DNA from: Erodium maritimum
Taxonomy: Eukaryota; Streptophyta; Magnoliopsida; Geraniales; Geraniaceae
Assembly: GCA_963921825.1 (NCBI GenBank)
Contig: OY997596.1
Span: 16,807,001-16,871,000 of the forward strand
Reading direction: 5' to 3'
DNA: 64,000 nucleotides
Shown here: positions 23,152-34,897 of the stretch, in pieces
Position numbering within the stretch: the first letter of the stretch is position 1
How the letters are laid out: each line of letters starts with the position of its first letter
The notes under the pieces: model-generated
Databases searched by the model: none
What the model saw: the letters and a program-made list of their open reading frames with translations, nothing else
Told to the model about the DNA's origin: nothing
Made by a program: the position numbers and the translations under genes

Positions 23152-25660
23152 TGTAAGAACCGCTCTCGGTCAACGCTAGTCAAATCGGCGAAAAACAGGA
23201 AAATTTAAAAATTTTAGACAGACACTTAAATGAAACTAAATCTGACCCCGAGGGTCATACCGGACTTAAGTTGACCCCGATATCGACCAAAGTGAGTTCC
23301 GGGGGACTCAAGGCAACTTTCTGACTAATTTGGGAAAGGTTGACTTTTTGCAAGAAAAGTCAACCGAGCGACGTTTTGGTCCATTCGAGGTCCGTTTTGG
23401 ATCCAAAAAGCTTAGCCGTCGTCGCAGCGGTCTTAGTTGAGTCCTTTCCTTGTAGCCCATGAAGTTTCGTAATTTCTTGGAAAAAGTGCCCGTTCGGGGC
23501 CCGAGACGACCGAATTTCGCGAATCTGACTGAAAAATGACTAGAAGATATTTTCCAAAAGGTGTGGGACCCACTTGCCACTTGTCAAACAAGTGGTGGTG
23601 TTAGGTTTTTGGGACAAGACAAGAAGACAACATGGAGAGAGGGGTTCGGCCATAGGGTTAAAAAAAAGAGAAAATAAGAGAGTTTTAGAGAGAGAAGGAG
23701 AAGGAGAAAAGGAGAGAAAAAGAGAAGGAGATCTTGGGGTTTTGCCATTTTCCCGACTATCTAACTGGTGGATCGTCTCAACTATCAAGGAATCGAGCTC
23801 ACACCGTCATTCTCTACGGTGAGCAACTATCCGATTTTCGTTTTGTTGAGTTTAAAAGTTAGGGTTTGGGTTAAAACTAGTAGTTTATGGATGAGTTGAG
23901 GTGTGGGGTTCGTTGGGGGTGTTTTGGAGCGAAGGAGGAACGTTTTCCAGTGACCGGAGGCTCGGGAGAGCTCCGGCCACCGTGAAGAGTGGCTGGCCGG
24001 ACCGGTGGTGGCTGGCCGGAGCTAGGACCGGCCACCACCATGGTGGACCGACCCTAGTCACCCACGGCCAAGGATGTCCGGGTGGGTCCCACATGCTCGG
24101 GCATCGGGTTTTTCGTGTTCGGGTGGTTTAGGACGACACCCAAGTCGTTAATCCACACCCGAATCGAAATTTGGAATTAAATTGTGAAAGTTGTAATTGA
24201 CGAGTTTAGAAACTTTAAACGCGAATTAAATTACTCGGAAGTCGGAATTTGATTCCGTCGAGTGCATAGGAATCCTTGAATTATTCTAAGACCGTAGAAA
24301 CAAAAACGGGAATTTTCGGAGCCCCGGAAGGACGTTTTCCAATCCCAGGCAGATTCGCCGGGTCGGGCGAAACGGGCCTTTCCGGGTCCATTATCGACAA
24401 TGTCGAGTAATTGGGAGTTTAGGAGTGATCGACATTGTCGGGGTTACATTTGGGCGTCAAGTATATTAAAAATTCAGTTTATGCCTGCGAACTTAAAAGT
24501 GTTTTAAATTGTGTTCTTATTAGATCGTGCCACCAAAAGAGGAAAGGGAAATCTAGGCGAGTGATCGTGATCACGTCGGAGCTTGGTTGTGAGATTTTGG
24601 GGAAAGCATACGAGGTAGGGAAAAGTAGCCGGATCTCGGCCCTGATTAGGGAAAGTTAACAGTAGAAATGCATGTGACACTGGGGTGTCATGAGTTAAGT
24701 AAGTTTATCGAATAATAGAAAGGCAGGCGACACCGGATGGTGTCGTATGATACGGGAACATATCGAACAATAGAGAGGCATGTGACACTTAGGAGTGTCG
24801 TAGGATAAATGAGCTTATTGATATTAGAATTACTGGAGGCATTTGGTTATGCCCGGAGGTTGATTGTTTAGTTTGTGTCTTGGGTGGCCATGAGTGCCCG
24901 TGGGGTTGTTAAACCCGTATTTCACTGTTGGTGTGTCTTGGGTGGCCATGAGTGCCCGTGGGGTTGTTAAACCCGTATTTTACTGTTGGTGTGTCTTGGG
25001 TGGCCATGAGTGCACGTGGGGTTGTTAAACCCGTGTTTCACTGTTGGTGTGTCTTGGCTGGCCATGAGTGTCTGTGGAGTGTTAAACCCGTGTTGTTGCT
25101 GTTGTTGAACTTTGCTTGTGATTGTGATTGTGGTTGCCTGAGGTTGGGGTGTGACAGGTCGACAGCCTGATCCGACTTCGTGTCGGGAAAAGTGCGACAG
25201 GTCGACCGCCTGATCCAACCGTCGTGTTGGGAAAAGTGCGACAGGTCGACCGCCTGATCTAATCGTCGTGTTGGGAAAAGTGCGACAGGTCGACCGCCTG
25301 ATCCAACCGTCGTGTTGGGAAAAGTGCGTGGGGACTGAGTAGCTGGAGTGCGATCCTTTGTGATCTTGGGTGTTGCGTGGTTATCTTTCGTGTCCTTGGA
25401 GGAAGTCATAATCGTTGTGTCGGGTCTACATTACGTGTCCGAGTGTTGAGTCGCTTGGGGAAAGTAACGGTTGTGTATCAGTCGGGTTACTTGAGTTGGG
25501 GGATAGTAGTCCCCGCTGTTGGGTTGTTGTTGGTGTTGCCAGAATTGTCTGCTAGTATGCCGTAGTTAGTCTGTTATCCGTGTTGGTGAGCGAACGCTCA
25601 CCCCTAGCTGCTTTTCCTACAGGTACTGGTCGCGGGACGGACTAGGTGAGCTCTCGAACT
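23152..25660 (+). mobile_element. Element E: gypsy LTR, 3' truncated
   Basis: Starts TGTAAGAACCGCTCTCGG after the unit A-run and follows the Tekay LTR layout, including GAGCGAACGCTCACCCCTAGCTGC near 25587. The match to other LTRs stops near 25655 (GGACTAGGTGAGCT), so the last ~0.35 kb and the GGGCGTGACA end are missing. Array sequence resumes upstream of the left breakpoint phase, so flanks share ~100 bp of the same unit segment. No TSD is seen; a deletion or unequal exchange is likely. Confidence 0.8.
25150..25330 (+). repeat. ~44-bp LTR subrepeats with GTCGAC core
   Basis: About four units of GTGCGACAGGTCGACCGCCTGATCCAACCGTCGTGTTGGGAAAA type. Each contains a small inverted repeat (CCAAC...GTTGG or CCGAC...GTCGG). 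Related units occur in minus orientation at 38200-38480 and 39530-39735. Confidence 0.75.
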
Positions 25661-25741
25661 TGAATTTACTTAATCGTTGTGCGTGAATTTACTTAGATTT
25701 AACTTGCTAGGATATATAGATTAGCCTAAATCAAATATAAG

Positions 25742-26169
25742 TTATGATTTGAAAAGATTTGATAAAAAAATGATTAGATTAGTTAGTGGTGTTGAATCAG
25801 GAAAGTTAGTGGGAACATGCAAAACCACATCGTCCACATCTTCTTCATCTCTGAAGTAGTCATCGTCCTCCTCCACATCCCCCCCCCCATCTCGTCTTCA
25901 TCTGAGGGAGTGGCCTCCCTCTTTCTTTTACGGCTCGGGGTTGGCTCCGTGTTCACGATCTCCTCAGAAATTTCATGGGGATCGTCTTACTCATCAGAGA
26001 AAGGAACCATATTAAAAACATATCAAACATCAAACTTATTACCAGAATCCGACGAGCTTGAGTCGGATGGAGTGAGTTTGGTAGCGTCTGATGCGGTGTC
26101 ATCAGACGTTGGGATTTCTTCAAAAGGGTTTGGGAAATTTTCATATGAATATGGTTTGGATACCTTCAT
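25742..26169 (-). pseudogene. Array unit 6
   Basis: ATG intact, shared TGA present, plus TAA within MVPFSDE(stop)DD (TCTTACTCATC) and a C-run expansion (CCCCCCCCC, about 25880) that shifts the acidic tail. Confidence 0.7.
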
Positions 26170-26344
26170 GGTTCGAAATTTTGGGGATTTTCTGAATAAA
26201 AAAGGAAGAATATGGAAAGACTTTGTGTAGAGGTTGAAGAGTTGTGGTGGAAGAGGCGTAGGAAGAGTAATAAAGAGAGTTGTGCGTGAATTTACTTAGA
26301 TTTGACTTTCTAGGATACATAGATTAGCCTAAATAAATTATAAG

Positions 26345-26773
26345 TTATTATTTAAAGAGATTTGATAATAAAATGATTAGATTAGTTAGTGGTGTTAAAT
26401 TAGGGAAGTTAGTGGGAACATGCAAAACCACATCGTCCACCACATCTTCTTCATCTCCGAAGTAGTCATCGTCCTACTCCACATCCCACCCCATCTCGTC
26501 TTCATCTGAGGGAGTGGCCTCCCTCTTTCTTTTACGGCTCGGGGTTGGCTCCGTGTTCACGATCTCCTCAGGAATTTCACGGGAATTGTCTTCCTCATCA
26601 GAGAAAGGAACCATATTTAAAACGGACTAAACATCAGACTCATTACCAGAATCCGACGAGCTTGAGTTGGATGGAGTGAGTTTGGTAGCGTCTGATGCGG
26701 TGTCATCAAACGTTGGGATTTCTTTAAAAGGGTTTGGTCAATTTTCATATGAATATGGTTTGGATACCATCAT
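26345..26773 (-). pseudogene. Array unit 7
   Basis: ATG intact, TGA at about codon 12, TAG at the diagnostic codon, and a further TAG in the second acidic block (GAG to TAG). Heavily broken. Confidence 0.7.
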
Positions 26774-26955
26774 GGTTCGAAAGTTTGTGGATTTTTTGAA
26801 TAAAAAAGGAAGAATATGGAAAGACTTTGTGTAGAGGTTGAAGAGTTGTGATGGAAGAGGGGTAGGAAGAGTAATATAGAGAGTTGTGCATGAATTTACT
26901 TAGATTTGACTTGGTAGGATATATAGATTAGCCTAAATCCATTATAAGTTATGAT

Positions 26956-27378
26956 TTAAAAAGATTTGATAAAAAAAATGACTAGATTAGTTAGTAGTGT
27001 TAAATCAGGGAAGTTAGTGGGAATATGCAAAACCACATCGTCCACCACATCTTCTTCATCTCCAAAGTAGTCATCGTCCTCCTCCATATCCGACCCCATC
27101 TCTTCTTCATATGAGGGAGTGACCTCCCTCTTTCTTTTACGGCTCGGGGTTGGCTCCTTGTTCATGATCTCCTCATGAATTTCATGGGGATCGTCTTCCT
27201 CATCAGAGAAATGAACCATATTAAAAACGGGTCAAAGATCAGACTCATTACCAGAATCCGACGAGCTTGAGTCGGATGGAGTGAGTTTGGTAGCGTCTGA
27301 TGCAGTGTTATCAAACGCTGGGATTTCTTCAAAAGGGTTTGGGCAATTTTCATATGAATATGGTTTGGATACCTTCAT
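26956..27378 (-). pseudogene. Array unit 8
   Basis: ATG intact and N-terminal frame open to the shared TGA. The downstream frame (MVHFSDEEDD, PSRKRKREV, SDMEEDDDYF) is open for 87 codons to a natural-looking TAA-type end. Confidence 0.7.
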
Positions 27379-27553
27379 GGTTCGAAGGTTTGGGGATTTT
27401 CGGAATAAAAAAGAAAGAATATGGAAAGACTTTGTGTAGAGGTTGAAGAGTTGTGGTGGAAGAGGGGTAGGAAGAGTAATATAGAGAGTTGTGCGTGAAT
27501 TTACTTAGATTTGACTTGCTAGGATATATAGATTAGCCTAAATAAATTATAAG

Positions 27554-27979
27554 TTATAATTTAAAGAGATTTGATAAAAAAATAATTAGATTAGTTAGTG
27601 GTGTTAAATCAGGGAAGTTTGTGGGAACATGCAAAACCACATCGTCCACATCTTCTTCATCTCCGAAGTAGTCATCATCCTACTCCACATCCCACCACAT
27701 CTCGTCTTCATCTGAGGGAGTGGCCTCTCTCTTTCTTTTACGGCTCGGGGTTGGCTCCATGTTCACGATATCCTCAGGAATTTCATGGAGATCGTCTTTC
27801 TCATCATAGAAAGGAACCATATTTAAAACGGACCAAACATCAGACTCATTACCAGAATCCGACGAGCTTGAGTTGGATGGAGTGAGTTTGGTAGCGTCTG
27901 ATGCGGTGTCATCAGACGTTGAGATTTCTTCAAAAGGGTTTGGGAAATTTTCATATGAATATGGTTTGGATACCTTCAT
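27554..27979 (-). pseudogene. Array unit 9, longest through-frame (TGG allele)
   Basis: One of two units open across the usual stop. From the ATG at 27979 (or an upstream in-frame ATG at 28033 that most units lack) the frame runs through ESDVWSVLNMVPF, the basic RKRKRE patch and DEDEMWWDVE to TAG at about 27680, 117 codons from the upper ATG. The TAG is GAG-to-TAG in the acidic block, so only the last ~35 codons are lost. Confidence 0.75.
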
Positions 27980-28154
27980 GGTTCGAAAGTTTGTGGATTT
28001 TCTGAATAAAAAAGGAAGAATATGGAAAGACATTGTGTAGAGATTGAAGAGTTGTGGTGGAAGAGGGGTAGGAAGAGTAATATAGAGAGTTGTGCGTGAA
28101 TTTACTTAGATTTGACTTGCTAGGATATATAGATTAGCCTAAATAAATTATAAG

Positions 28155-28579
28155 TTATGATTTAAAGAGATTTGATAAAAAATAATTAGATTAGTTAGTG
28201 GTGTTAAATCAGGGAAGTTTGTGGGAACATGCAAAACCACATCGTCCACATCTTCTTCATCTCCGAAGTAGTCATCGTCCTACTCCACATCCCACCACAT
28301 CTCGTCTTCATCTGAGGGAGTGGTCTCTCTCTTTCTTTTACGGCTCGGGGTTGGCTCCATGTTCACGATATCCTCAGGAATTTCATGGGGATCGTCTTCC
28401 TCATCATAGAAAGGAACCATATTTAAAACGGACCAAACATCAGACTCATTACCAGAATCCGACGAGCTTGAGTTGGATGGAATGAGTTTGGTAGCGTCTG
28501 ATGCGGTGTCATCAGACGTTGAGATTTCTTCAAAAGGGTTTGGGAAATTTTCATATGAATATGGTTTGGATACCTTCAT
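28155..28579 (-). pseudogene. Array unit 10, near-duplicate of unit 9
   Basis: Nearly identical to unit 9 at an offset of exactly 600 bp, including the upstream ATG, the TGG allele and the same TAG in the acidic block. The pair looks like a recent tandem duplication or conversion. Confidence 0.75.
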
Positions 28580-28747
28580 GGTTCGAAAGTTTGTGGATTT
28601 TCTGAATAAAAAAGGAAGAATATGGAAAGACATTGTGTAGAGATTGAAGAGTTGTGATGGAAGAGGGGTAGGAAGAGTAATATAGAGAATTGTGCGTGAA
28701 TTTACTTAGGTTTGACTTGCTAGGATATATAGATTAGCCTAAATAAA

Positions 28748-28960
28748 TTATAAGTTATGATTTATAGAGATTTTATAAAAAATGATTAGATTAGTTAGTG
28801 GTGTTAAATCAGGGAAGTTAGTGGGAACATGCAAAACCACATCGTTCACCACATCTTTTTCATCTCCGAAGTAGTCATCGTCCTCCTCCACATCCGACCC
28901 CATCTCGTCTTCATCTGAGGGAGTGGTCTCCCTCTTTCTTTTACGGCTTGGGGTTGGCTC
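28748..28960 (-). pseudogene. Array unit 11, 3' half
   Basis: Reads (T)EPTPSRKRKRETTPSDEDEM...DVEEDDDYF in frame. The 5' half is at 51183-51404, split by solo LTR B, whose TSD GGCTC falls in the codons just before PTPSRKRKR. Confidence 0.75.
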
Positions 28961-29705
28961 TGTCACGCCCCAAATCCGGTATTGACCGGACTCGAGACAT
29001 GACCGGAACTAAAAGTAGAAAAACAACAATTAAATGCCATAACCTTCATAAAATGAGATAAACTTCCTCAAATCCACAATAATAAAATTATTCCAAAACT
29101 TCCAATGAGTCATATCTCAACACAAAGAGTTAAATAAATAATGTTTAAAACACAAGACCAACATTGTCACGGACCAATTTCATTAAACCGAACTCAGGAC
29201 GTGAACCTTTAAAACAATAAAACACTGGAAACCTGTTTTCATTGAATCACTTTAAAATACCACTTTAGTTCAACAAAATAATAATTACAACTTAAAACAC
29301 GTCCCAACAAGTGAACCAAAAACATGGTATCTGTCGCTAGACTCAAAACAGCCAGAAACCCGCTTCAAGCTCCTCAAGCTTCAGAAGCTCACCTAGTCCA
29401 GCCTACGAACGATACCTGTAGGAAAAGCAGCTAGGGGTGAGCGTTCGCTCACCACCGCGGATAACAGACTGACTACGGCATAATTAGCAGACAAAGCCGG
29501 TAACACCAAAAATAAAGTCAACACCGGGGAACACTGTCCCCAACCCAAGTACTCTAACTGAACAAACACCCACAGTTACCTTCCTTGACCAACTCAACAC
29601 TCTGACATGCAAGTAGACTCGACACAACGATCACGACCTCTTCCAAGGACTCAAAAGAAACTACGAAACACCAAACAAGATCACAAGGATCGCACACCAA
29701 ACAAG

Positions 29706-31393
29706 TGTTGGGTCTCGAGGTAGGGTTGGAGATGAACCAACTCGCAGCGGAAAATCAATGAAAACCAAGAGACGATTAAAACCATGAAACAACTAACAAA
29801 GAATGGATTCACAAGAGAAAAATTCAGCACTAGTTCTTACCAAAACAAGAACACCGGTTAACGAATGATTGGCTTGAGTCTGCAAGACGCCTACGTATCC
29901 ACATGGGAATCAAAGCCACGTAGTTCTTCTCTTTGAGGACTCAAGAACACAAACATGGAGGTGGAAACTAGCCAAACCCGAAATGGCCATGGAAGAGGGA
30001 GAGAAAATGTGTTTCCTCTTCTTGTCTTGTGTTTGTTATGTTGAAAAAAGATGACTTAAACATAACAAAACCCATACTTGTCCAACTAAAGGCATGGGAC
30101 AAGTATGGTGTCAAGTAAGGTGTAAATAGGACAAAGTATGGCAAGACAAGATTGGGTTAGGTGGTGAATCACCAACACCTTAATCCTTGTCTTGCTTACT
30201 TAGTACTAATTAATCAAGACTTGATTAATTAGTTCCATGGGCCTTGGTTGCATGGGCCTTTCATGGGCCTCTTGGAACATGGCCCGTGGCCATTTCCAAC
30301 GAGGTCCCGTGATTCGCTCATCGCCTCCATGCCTTCCATACCGGAAATGTCCAACATTATCCGACGCGATCAATCCCAAGACTCCAAGCCTTGTCTCGAT
30401 CCGTAAAGTCCTATTCACTTACGGGCACATGACCCAAAACCCAGTTTTGGTCATGTCCCGAGACAACTCCGTTTTGGCCATTCTCCATAAATGTGTCAAT
30501 GAGTTTCATCCTCCGGTGTGACCCTTAGGTTTATGCATGTCAATAGATCAACGTAAAATCCCATTTTACTTGATCCTATTTAAGTGGCAACTAACGAGAC
30601 TTTGGTATTGCCTGACACTACATAACGAATTGACCCTGTCGATTCTAACCTTTCCGTCGTCCCTGTCATTATCCTTTTATCTCCGATATCCTGATTGAGA
30701 TAAGGCATAGAGCCGTCATCCTTATTATTCTCAATCACCGTTCCTTGATATGTGAGATGACTGAAGATATGATACCCAGTATCATGTGCATGGCCATGCT
30801 ATTCTTTCAGTCACTCTCGATCAAGCGGCCGAGAACCGATATCTTTCCCATACCTTAGTATGAGGGATAAATCCCTTAGCCGTCTTTCGTGTCACTCATG
30901 TAGCCCATCCCCAAGCCAATCCTGGCCGTTATGGAAGCCCTGTTACGGACAACGTTAGGCTCAGGTCAAACTCAGTTGTTGACTACATAGCGATCACAAA
31001 GACTCCTTGGTCTAAGGATACATGACAAGCTACAACACTGAATATGTTCATGACTTAATCTATGGCACATATTCAGGGCGGGTCGTCCAATATCATGTCC
31101 CACATGATATCTATGATCAGACTCCGGAATCCCATTCCAATGACTAACAGAACGTAAGCCATAAAGAGCCATCTTTCATACTAGTCGCTTCTAGTGAAGC
31201 TTTGTTGACTAGGGACTCATCGAGTGTGATCTATCTCGATCTATGGTTCTATTCGCATGGTGGGCATAGATCAGAGCACACATCGATATATTACTCCAAC
31301 ACATAAGTAATATAAAGCCGCTTTAATTTTATTGCTAACGATGATATATACATTTGGACATTTAGGATTGAACTACGGGCACTAAGACTAACA
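29706..31393 (-). repeat. 3' LTR of copia-1
   Basis: 1688 bp, TGTTGGGTCTCGAGG to GACTAACA on the plus strand (TGTTAGTC...CCCAACA in element sense). Confidence 0.95.
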
Positions 31394-31412
31394 ATCTCCC
31401 ACTTGCCCTAGT
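31394..31412 (-). other. Polypurine tract of copia-1
   Basis: In element sense, GGGCAAGTGGGAGAT directly precedes TGTTAG of the 3' LTR, the standard copia arrangement. Confidence 0.9.
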
Positions 31413-31979
31413 TCCAATCTAAACACCAATATGTCCCCATCGACTTTACATGTCTAACATGTTCAGGCAGTGACACTGCCTTAGTCAAAGGGTTGGCTAT
31501 GTTATCATCTGTTGCAATATCGGTTATCTTCACTTCACCTCAGTTCAGTATTTATCTGATGAGGTGGATACGCCGCAGTACATGTTTGGATTTGTTATAC
31601 GATCTAGGCTTTTAGCTTGCGCAATGGCCCTTGTGTTGTCGTAAGATGGATTCACCGGGCTGGATGGGTTTTTAATTACACCCAGCCCTGCCATGAATTT
31701 CCAAATCCACATAGCCTCCTTAGCTGCCTCTGCAGCATCCATGCACTTGGCCTCTGTCGTAGATTCGGCAATGATATCTTGCTTTACGCTCTCCCAGCTA
31801 AAGCTCTGCCATTCAGCGTAAACACATATCCTGATTGACTTCTAAAGTCATCTGGATTTGTCTTGGAAAACTAGCGTCTACTCATCCTTCGACGACTAGT
31901 TCAGCATCATCTTTCCCCGGGTTAGAATGATGTCTACTGGTACAACATAAGGCTTACGAGACGTCTGGTCTCATACATG
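31413..31979 (-). pseudogene. copia-1 RNase H remnant
   Basis: DAAEAAKEAMWIWKFMAGLG and a (Y/C)DNTRAIAQAKSL segment (about 31545-31742) are the core of copia RNase H. Upstream parts (RPDVS, SNPG, VDASF) can be read in shifting frames with large internal losses, so RNase H is non-functional. Confidence 0.8.
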
Positions 31980-32561
31980 TCATGGCATACATGATCGATC
32001 CTGCCCCCAGGCGCATAGGATTCTCATCATCCTTTTCAGCTCATCAGGTGTCTTAGGACACTGAGTTTTGCTGAGATGAATGCCATGACTAGTGGGTAAG
32101 AGTCCTTTCTTTGAATCGAGCATTAAGAACCTACTCAATGCCTTATTCACATAGGTTCCCTGACTTAAATCCAAGACCCTCTTGGTGCGATCTCTACATA
32201 TCTTAATCCTTAAGATATAAGAAGCATCGCCTAAGTCCTTTATTGAAAAACACTTCCTCAACCAAGCTTTAGTCTCGTGCAAGGTTGGGATGTCGTTTTC
32301 AATGAGAACCAGAAAGGTAATCTTGCTCCCACTAGCCTTCTTATAAACGCAAGATTCATCCTCGCTCTTGATTAAGCCAAATCCAATTACAACTTCATCA
32401 AAACGAAGGATCCAACTCCGAGAAGTTCGTTTCAATCCATAAATGGATTTCAACAACTTATAAATCTTTCCTTTATTCTTCGGATCGTCAAAACCTTTGG
32501 GCCGAGACATACAAACGTACTCAGTCAAATTTCCATTTAGGAAAGCGGTTTTGACATCCAC
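31980..32561 (-). pseudogene. copia-1 reverse transcriptase, catalytic box deleted
   Basis: Begins MDVKTAFLNGNL, then PKGFDD, YKLLKSIYGLKR, SWILRFDEV, CVYKKASGS. Where copia RT has FLVLYVDDILLIGNDIPTL, this copy reads FLVLIENDIPTL: an in-frame loss of about seven codons removes YVDD (between 32303 and 32304). The frame then continues (KCFSIKDLGDA, DRTKRVLDLSQ) and shifts near 31995, before the GSIMYAM motif. Without the catalytic aspartates it cannot polymerise. Confidence 0.9.
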
Positions 32562-32960
32562 TTTCCATATCTCGTAATTATGATACGCAGTTATGTCAAG
32601 AAGAATTTGGATCGATTTTGACCATAGCCACTAAGGAGAAGGTTTCCTCATAGTCAATCCATGCCTATAACCTTTCGCCACCAGTTGAGCTTTGTAGGTA
32701 AGAGGTTTGCCGTCCATGTCCATCTTCACCTTGAAGATCCATTTGCATCCGATGGTCCTCACACCATTGATGGGATCAACCGGTTCCCAGACTCGGTTGT
32801 CCGACATGGATTGCATTTCCTCCCTCATGGCTCCCAGCCATAACTCGGAGTTGGGCCCATCCACGACTTCCTGAAAGGTGGCTGGATCATCGTGATCCAC
32901 CATGACTTCATTGTCACCTCCGGATACCATATCTTGGAGGTGGAAGATTGATCCTTTCAA
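32562..32960 (-). pseudogene. copia-1 RT N-terminal part
   Basis: ELWLGAMREEMQSM, NRVWEPVDP, KWIFKVKMDMDG and AQLVAKGYR are classic copia RT N-terminal motifs. A 7-bp deletion private to this copy (TGGATCT, present at about 63527-63533 in copia-2) shifts frame at GYR. An extra A near 32606, shared with copia-2, breaks the join to MDVKTAF. Confidence 0.85.
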
Positions 32961-33048
32961 ATCGCCTTGGACCTTCCGGAATTGTAACAGGAATTGGTTC
33001 TTACTCTACGACAATCTTTGGCTTCTTTCTACTGGGTTGCCAATTGGT

Positions 33049-34018
33049 TTAGACAGATCTGTACCATCCTGAATTTCTTCGAGATGCACAGTCCTCCCAA
33101 TGACGTCTTTGGAAACAAAACTCCTTTTCCATAAAGACCCCACCCCATGCGATGAACACCATGTTCTCACTGGGATTGTAGAAGTGGTATCCCCTTACGA
33201 AGGTGCATATCTCAGATCTTGGTTCGAGCTTAGTCGAAACCAAATGTTTCACATAAGCCTCGCAACCACAAATCTTTAGGAAGGACAAAGCGGGCATCAT
33301 CCCATTCCATTTTTAAAATGGTGTCCCTTCCACACCCTTGTCGAAGCCCGATTCACTATGAATGCGGTCGTCTCTAGAGCATAAACCCTGAAAGAGATTG
33401 GGAGATCAGTCCAACTAATCATGGAACGGACCATTGTCTAACAATGTCCGATTTCTCCGTTTGGCTACACCTTTCAACTACAGTGTCCCAGGAGGAGTCC
33501 ATTCTAAAAGGATCCCATTCTCTTTTAGATGATCTAATAACTCTGTGGTCAAGTATTTTCCACCTCGATCCAATCGAAGTGCCTTAATACCTTTGTCGAG
33601 CTGGTTTTCTACTTTAGTCTTAAACTCTTTGAATTTATCAAAAGCTTCAGACTTATGTCTCACCGAATAGACATAACCATATTTACTGTAATCATCAATA
33701 AATGTGGTAAAGTAGCTAAAACCCCTCCTGGCAAGTGAACTTATTGGTCTACACACATTCGAGTGTATCAGCCCCAATAATTCACCCGCCCTTTCATCGA
33801 GATCGATAAAAGGGAACTTTAGTCATTTTGCCCATCAAACAAACCTTGCACGTATCGATCGAATGGAATTCGAATGAACCTGAAAGTCCGCACTTCTGAA
33901 GTGCTGATAGGTGCTTCTTGTTTATGCGACCTAAATGATAGTGCCTTAACAGAGTTAGGTTTAAATCGTTGGATTTAAAACCTCTTGGTATTAACGGAAT
34001 ATATAGAACTTGAGGCAT
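33049..34018 (-). pseudogene. copia-1 integrase remnant
   Basis: The HHCC region is readable at 33794-34018 (LLRHYHLGRINKKHL, then CKVCLMGKM). The core lies at 33478-33777 (GLIHSNVCRP, TTFIDDYSKYGYVY, ALRLDRGGKYL). The first catalytic Asp position of HSDVCGP is Asn here and the region with the catalytic Glu is missing. The C-terminal part is at 33049-33300 (LSFLKICGCEAYVK). Confidence 0.8.
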
Positions 34019-34897
34019 TGTTACCCATATCTAATATGTACAATCCTCCAACCAAGTCAATACTGGTATAAAACATATCATTGCATAGAACATTGAAAAC
34101 TCCATTTCCAATATTAACATTATATCCTTCCTTGTCAAACACGGATACAAATATAATATTCCTACTAAAAGTAGGTATGCAATATACATTATACAGTACT
34201 AAGACAAGGCCTCTTGGCAAAGCAAGACTCATGGATCCTACAGCAGTTGCCACAACTCTGAGGTCCACTTCGTGCTTTCCAAACCTCTCCTACTTTCAGC
34301 CACCATATATAAGTGCATGTGTGAGATTCAGTCCTGGTATCTAATACCCATGAATCTTTGGAAGTAGAGAGATGTAGCTCTATAGAGTTAATACCGGATG
34401 AAGGCACGGTCCCACCGCCCTTCCTTAGATCATCCAGTTTTCCTGATGAAGGCGCAGTCCTACTGCCCTTCTTCAGATCATCCACGCTATTTGATGAAGG
34501 CGCAGTCCCACTGCCCTTCTTCAGATCAGCCGTGAACTTCCTGTAATCCCGGTTCCAATGACCAGGCTGTTGGCAGTAGAAGTAGACATTCTCATGTGTC
34601 TCATCTTTCCTGCCAAGTGCGCATGGGCCCCGCCCTTGCCACTTCCAATTCCCTTGTTGACCATCAGAATATCCTTGGATCCCAGATCCCTGATATATTC
34701 TTCTCAGCAATTAATGACACTTCATGTAACTCTGATATGGTCTTAGAGACAGCCTTGTCATGGACATATTCTTTGCGTTCAGACTTGAGGACTATCCTCA
34801 AAATTCTGTACCGGTCCAAATAGTTTGTCCCATTTAGCTTGACCCTGTCAAGAATGGTTTTTAATGACAAACTATTAATGTTCGCTGAATTTGCCAT
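34019..34897 (-). pseudogene. copia-1 gag and protease remnant
   Basis: Gag starts at ATG 34897 (MANSANINSLSLKTILDRVKLNG) and is internally deleted after SLIAEKN. The zinc knuckle is degenerate (FYCQQPGHWNRDYRKF; the last Cys is Tyr). The protease active site reads SWVLDTRTESHTC, so DTG is DTR. The protease C-terminal part (YNVYCIPTFSRNIIFVS) is in another frame. Confidence 0.85.

Noticed and set aside
30237-30521. 94-aa and 66-aa ORFs repeated at several places
   Set aside because: They lie inside the copia LTR and follow its copies exactly; no coding is known in these LTRs.
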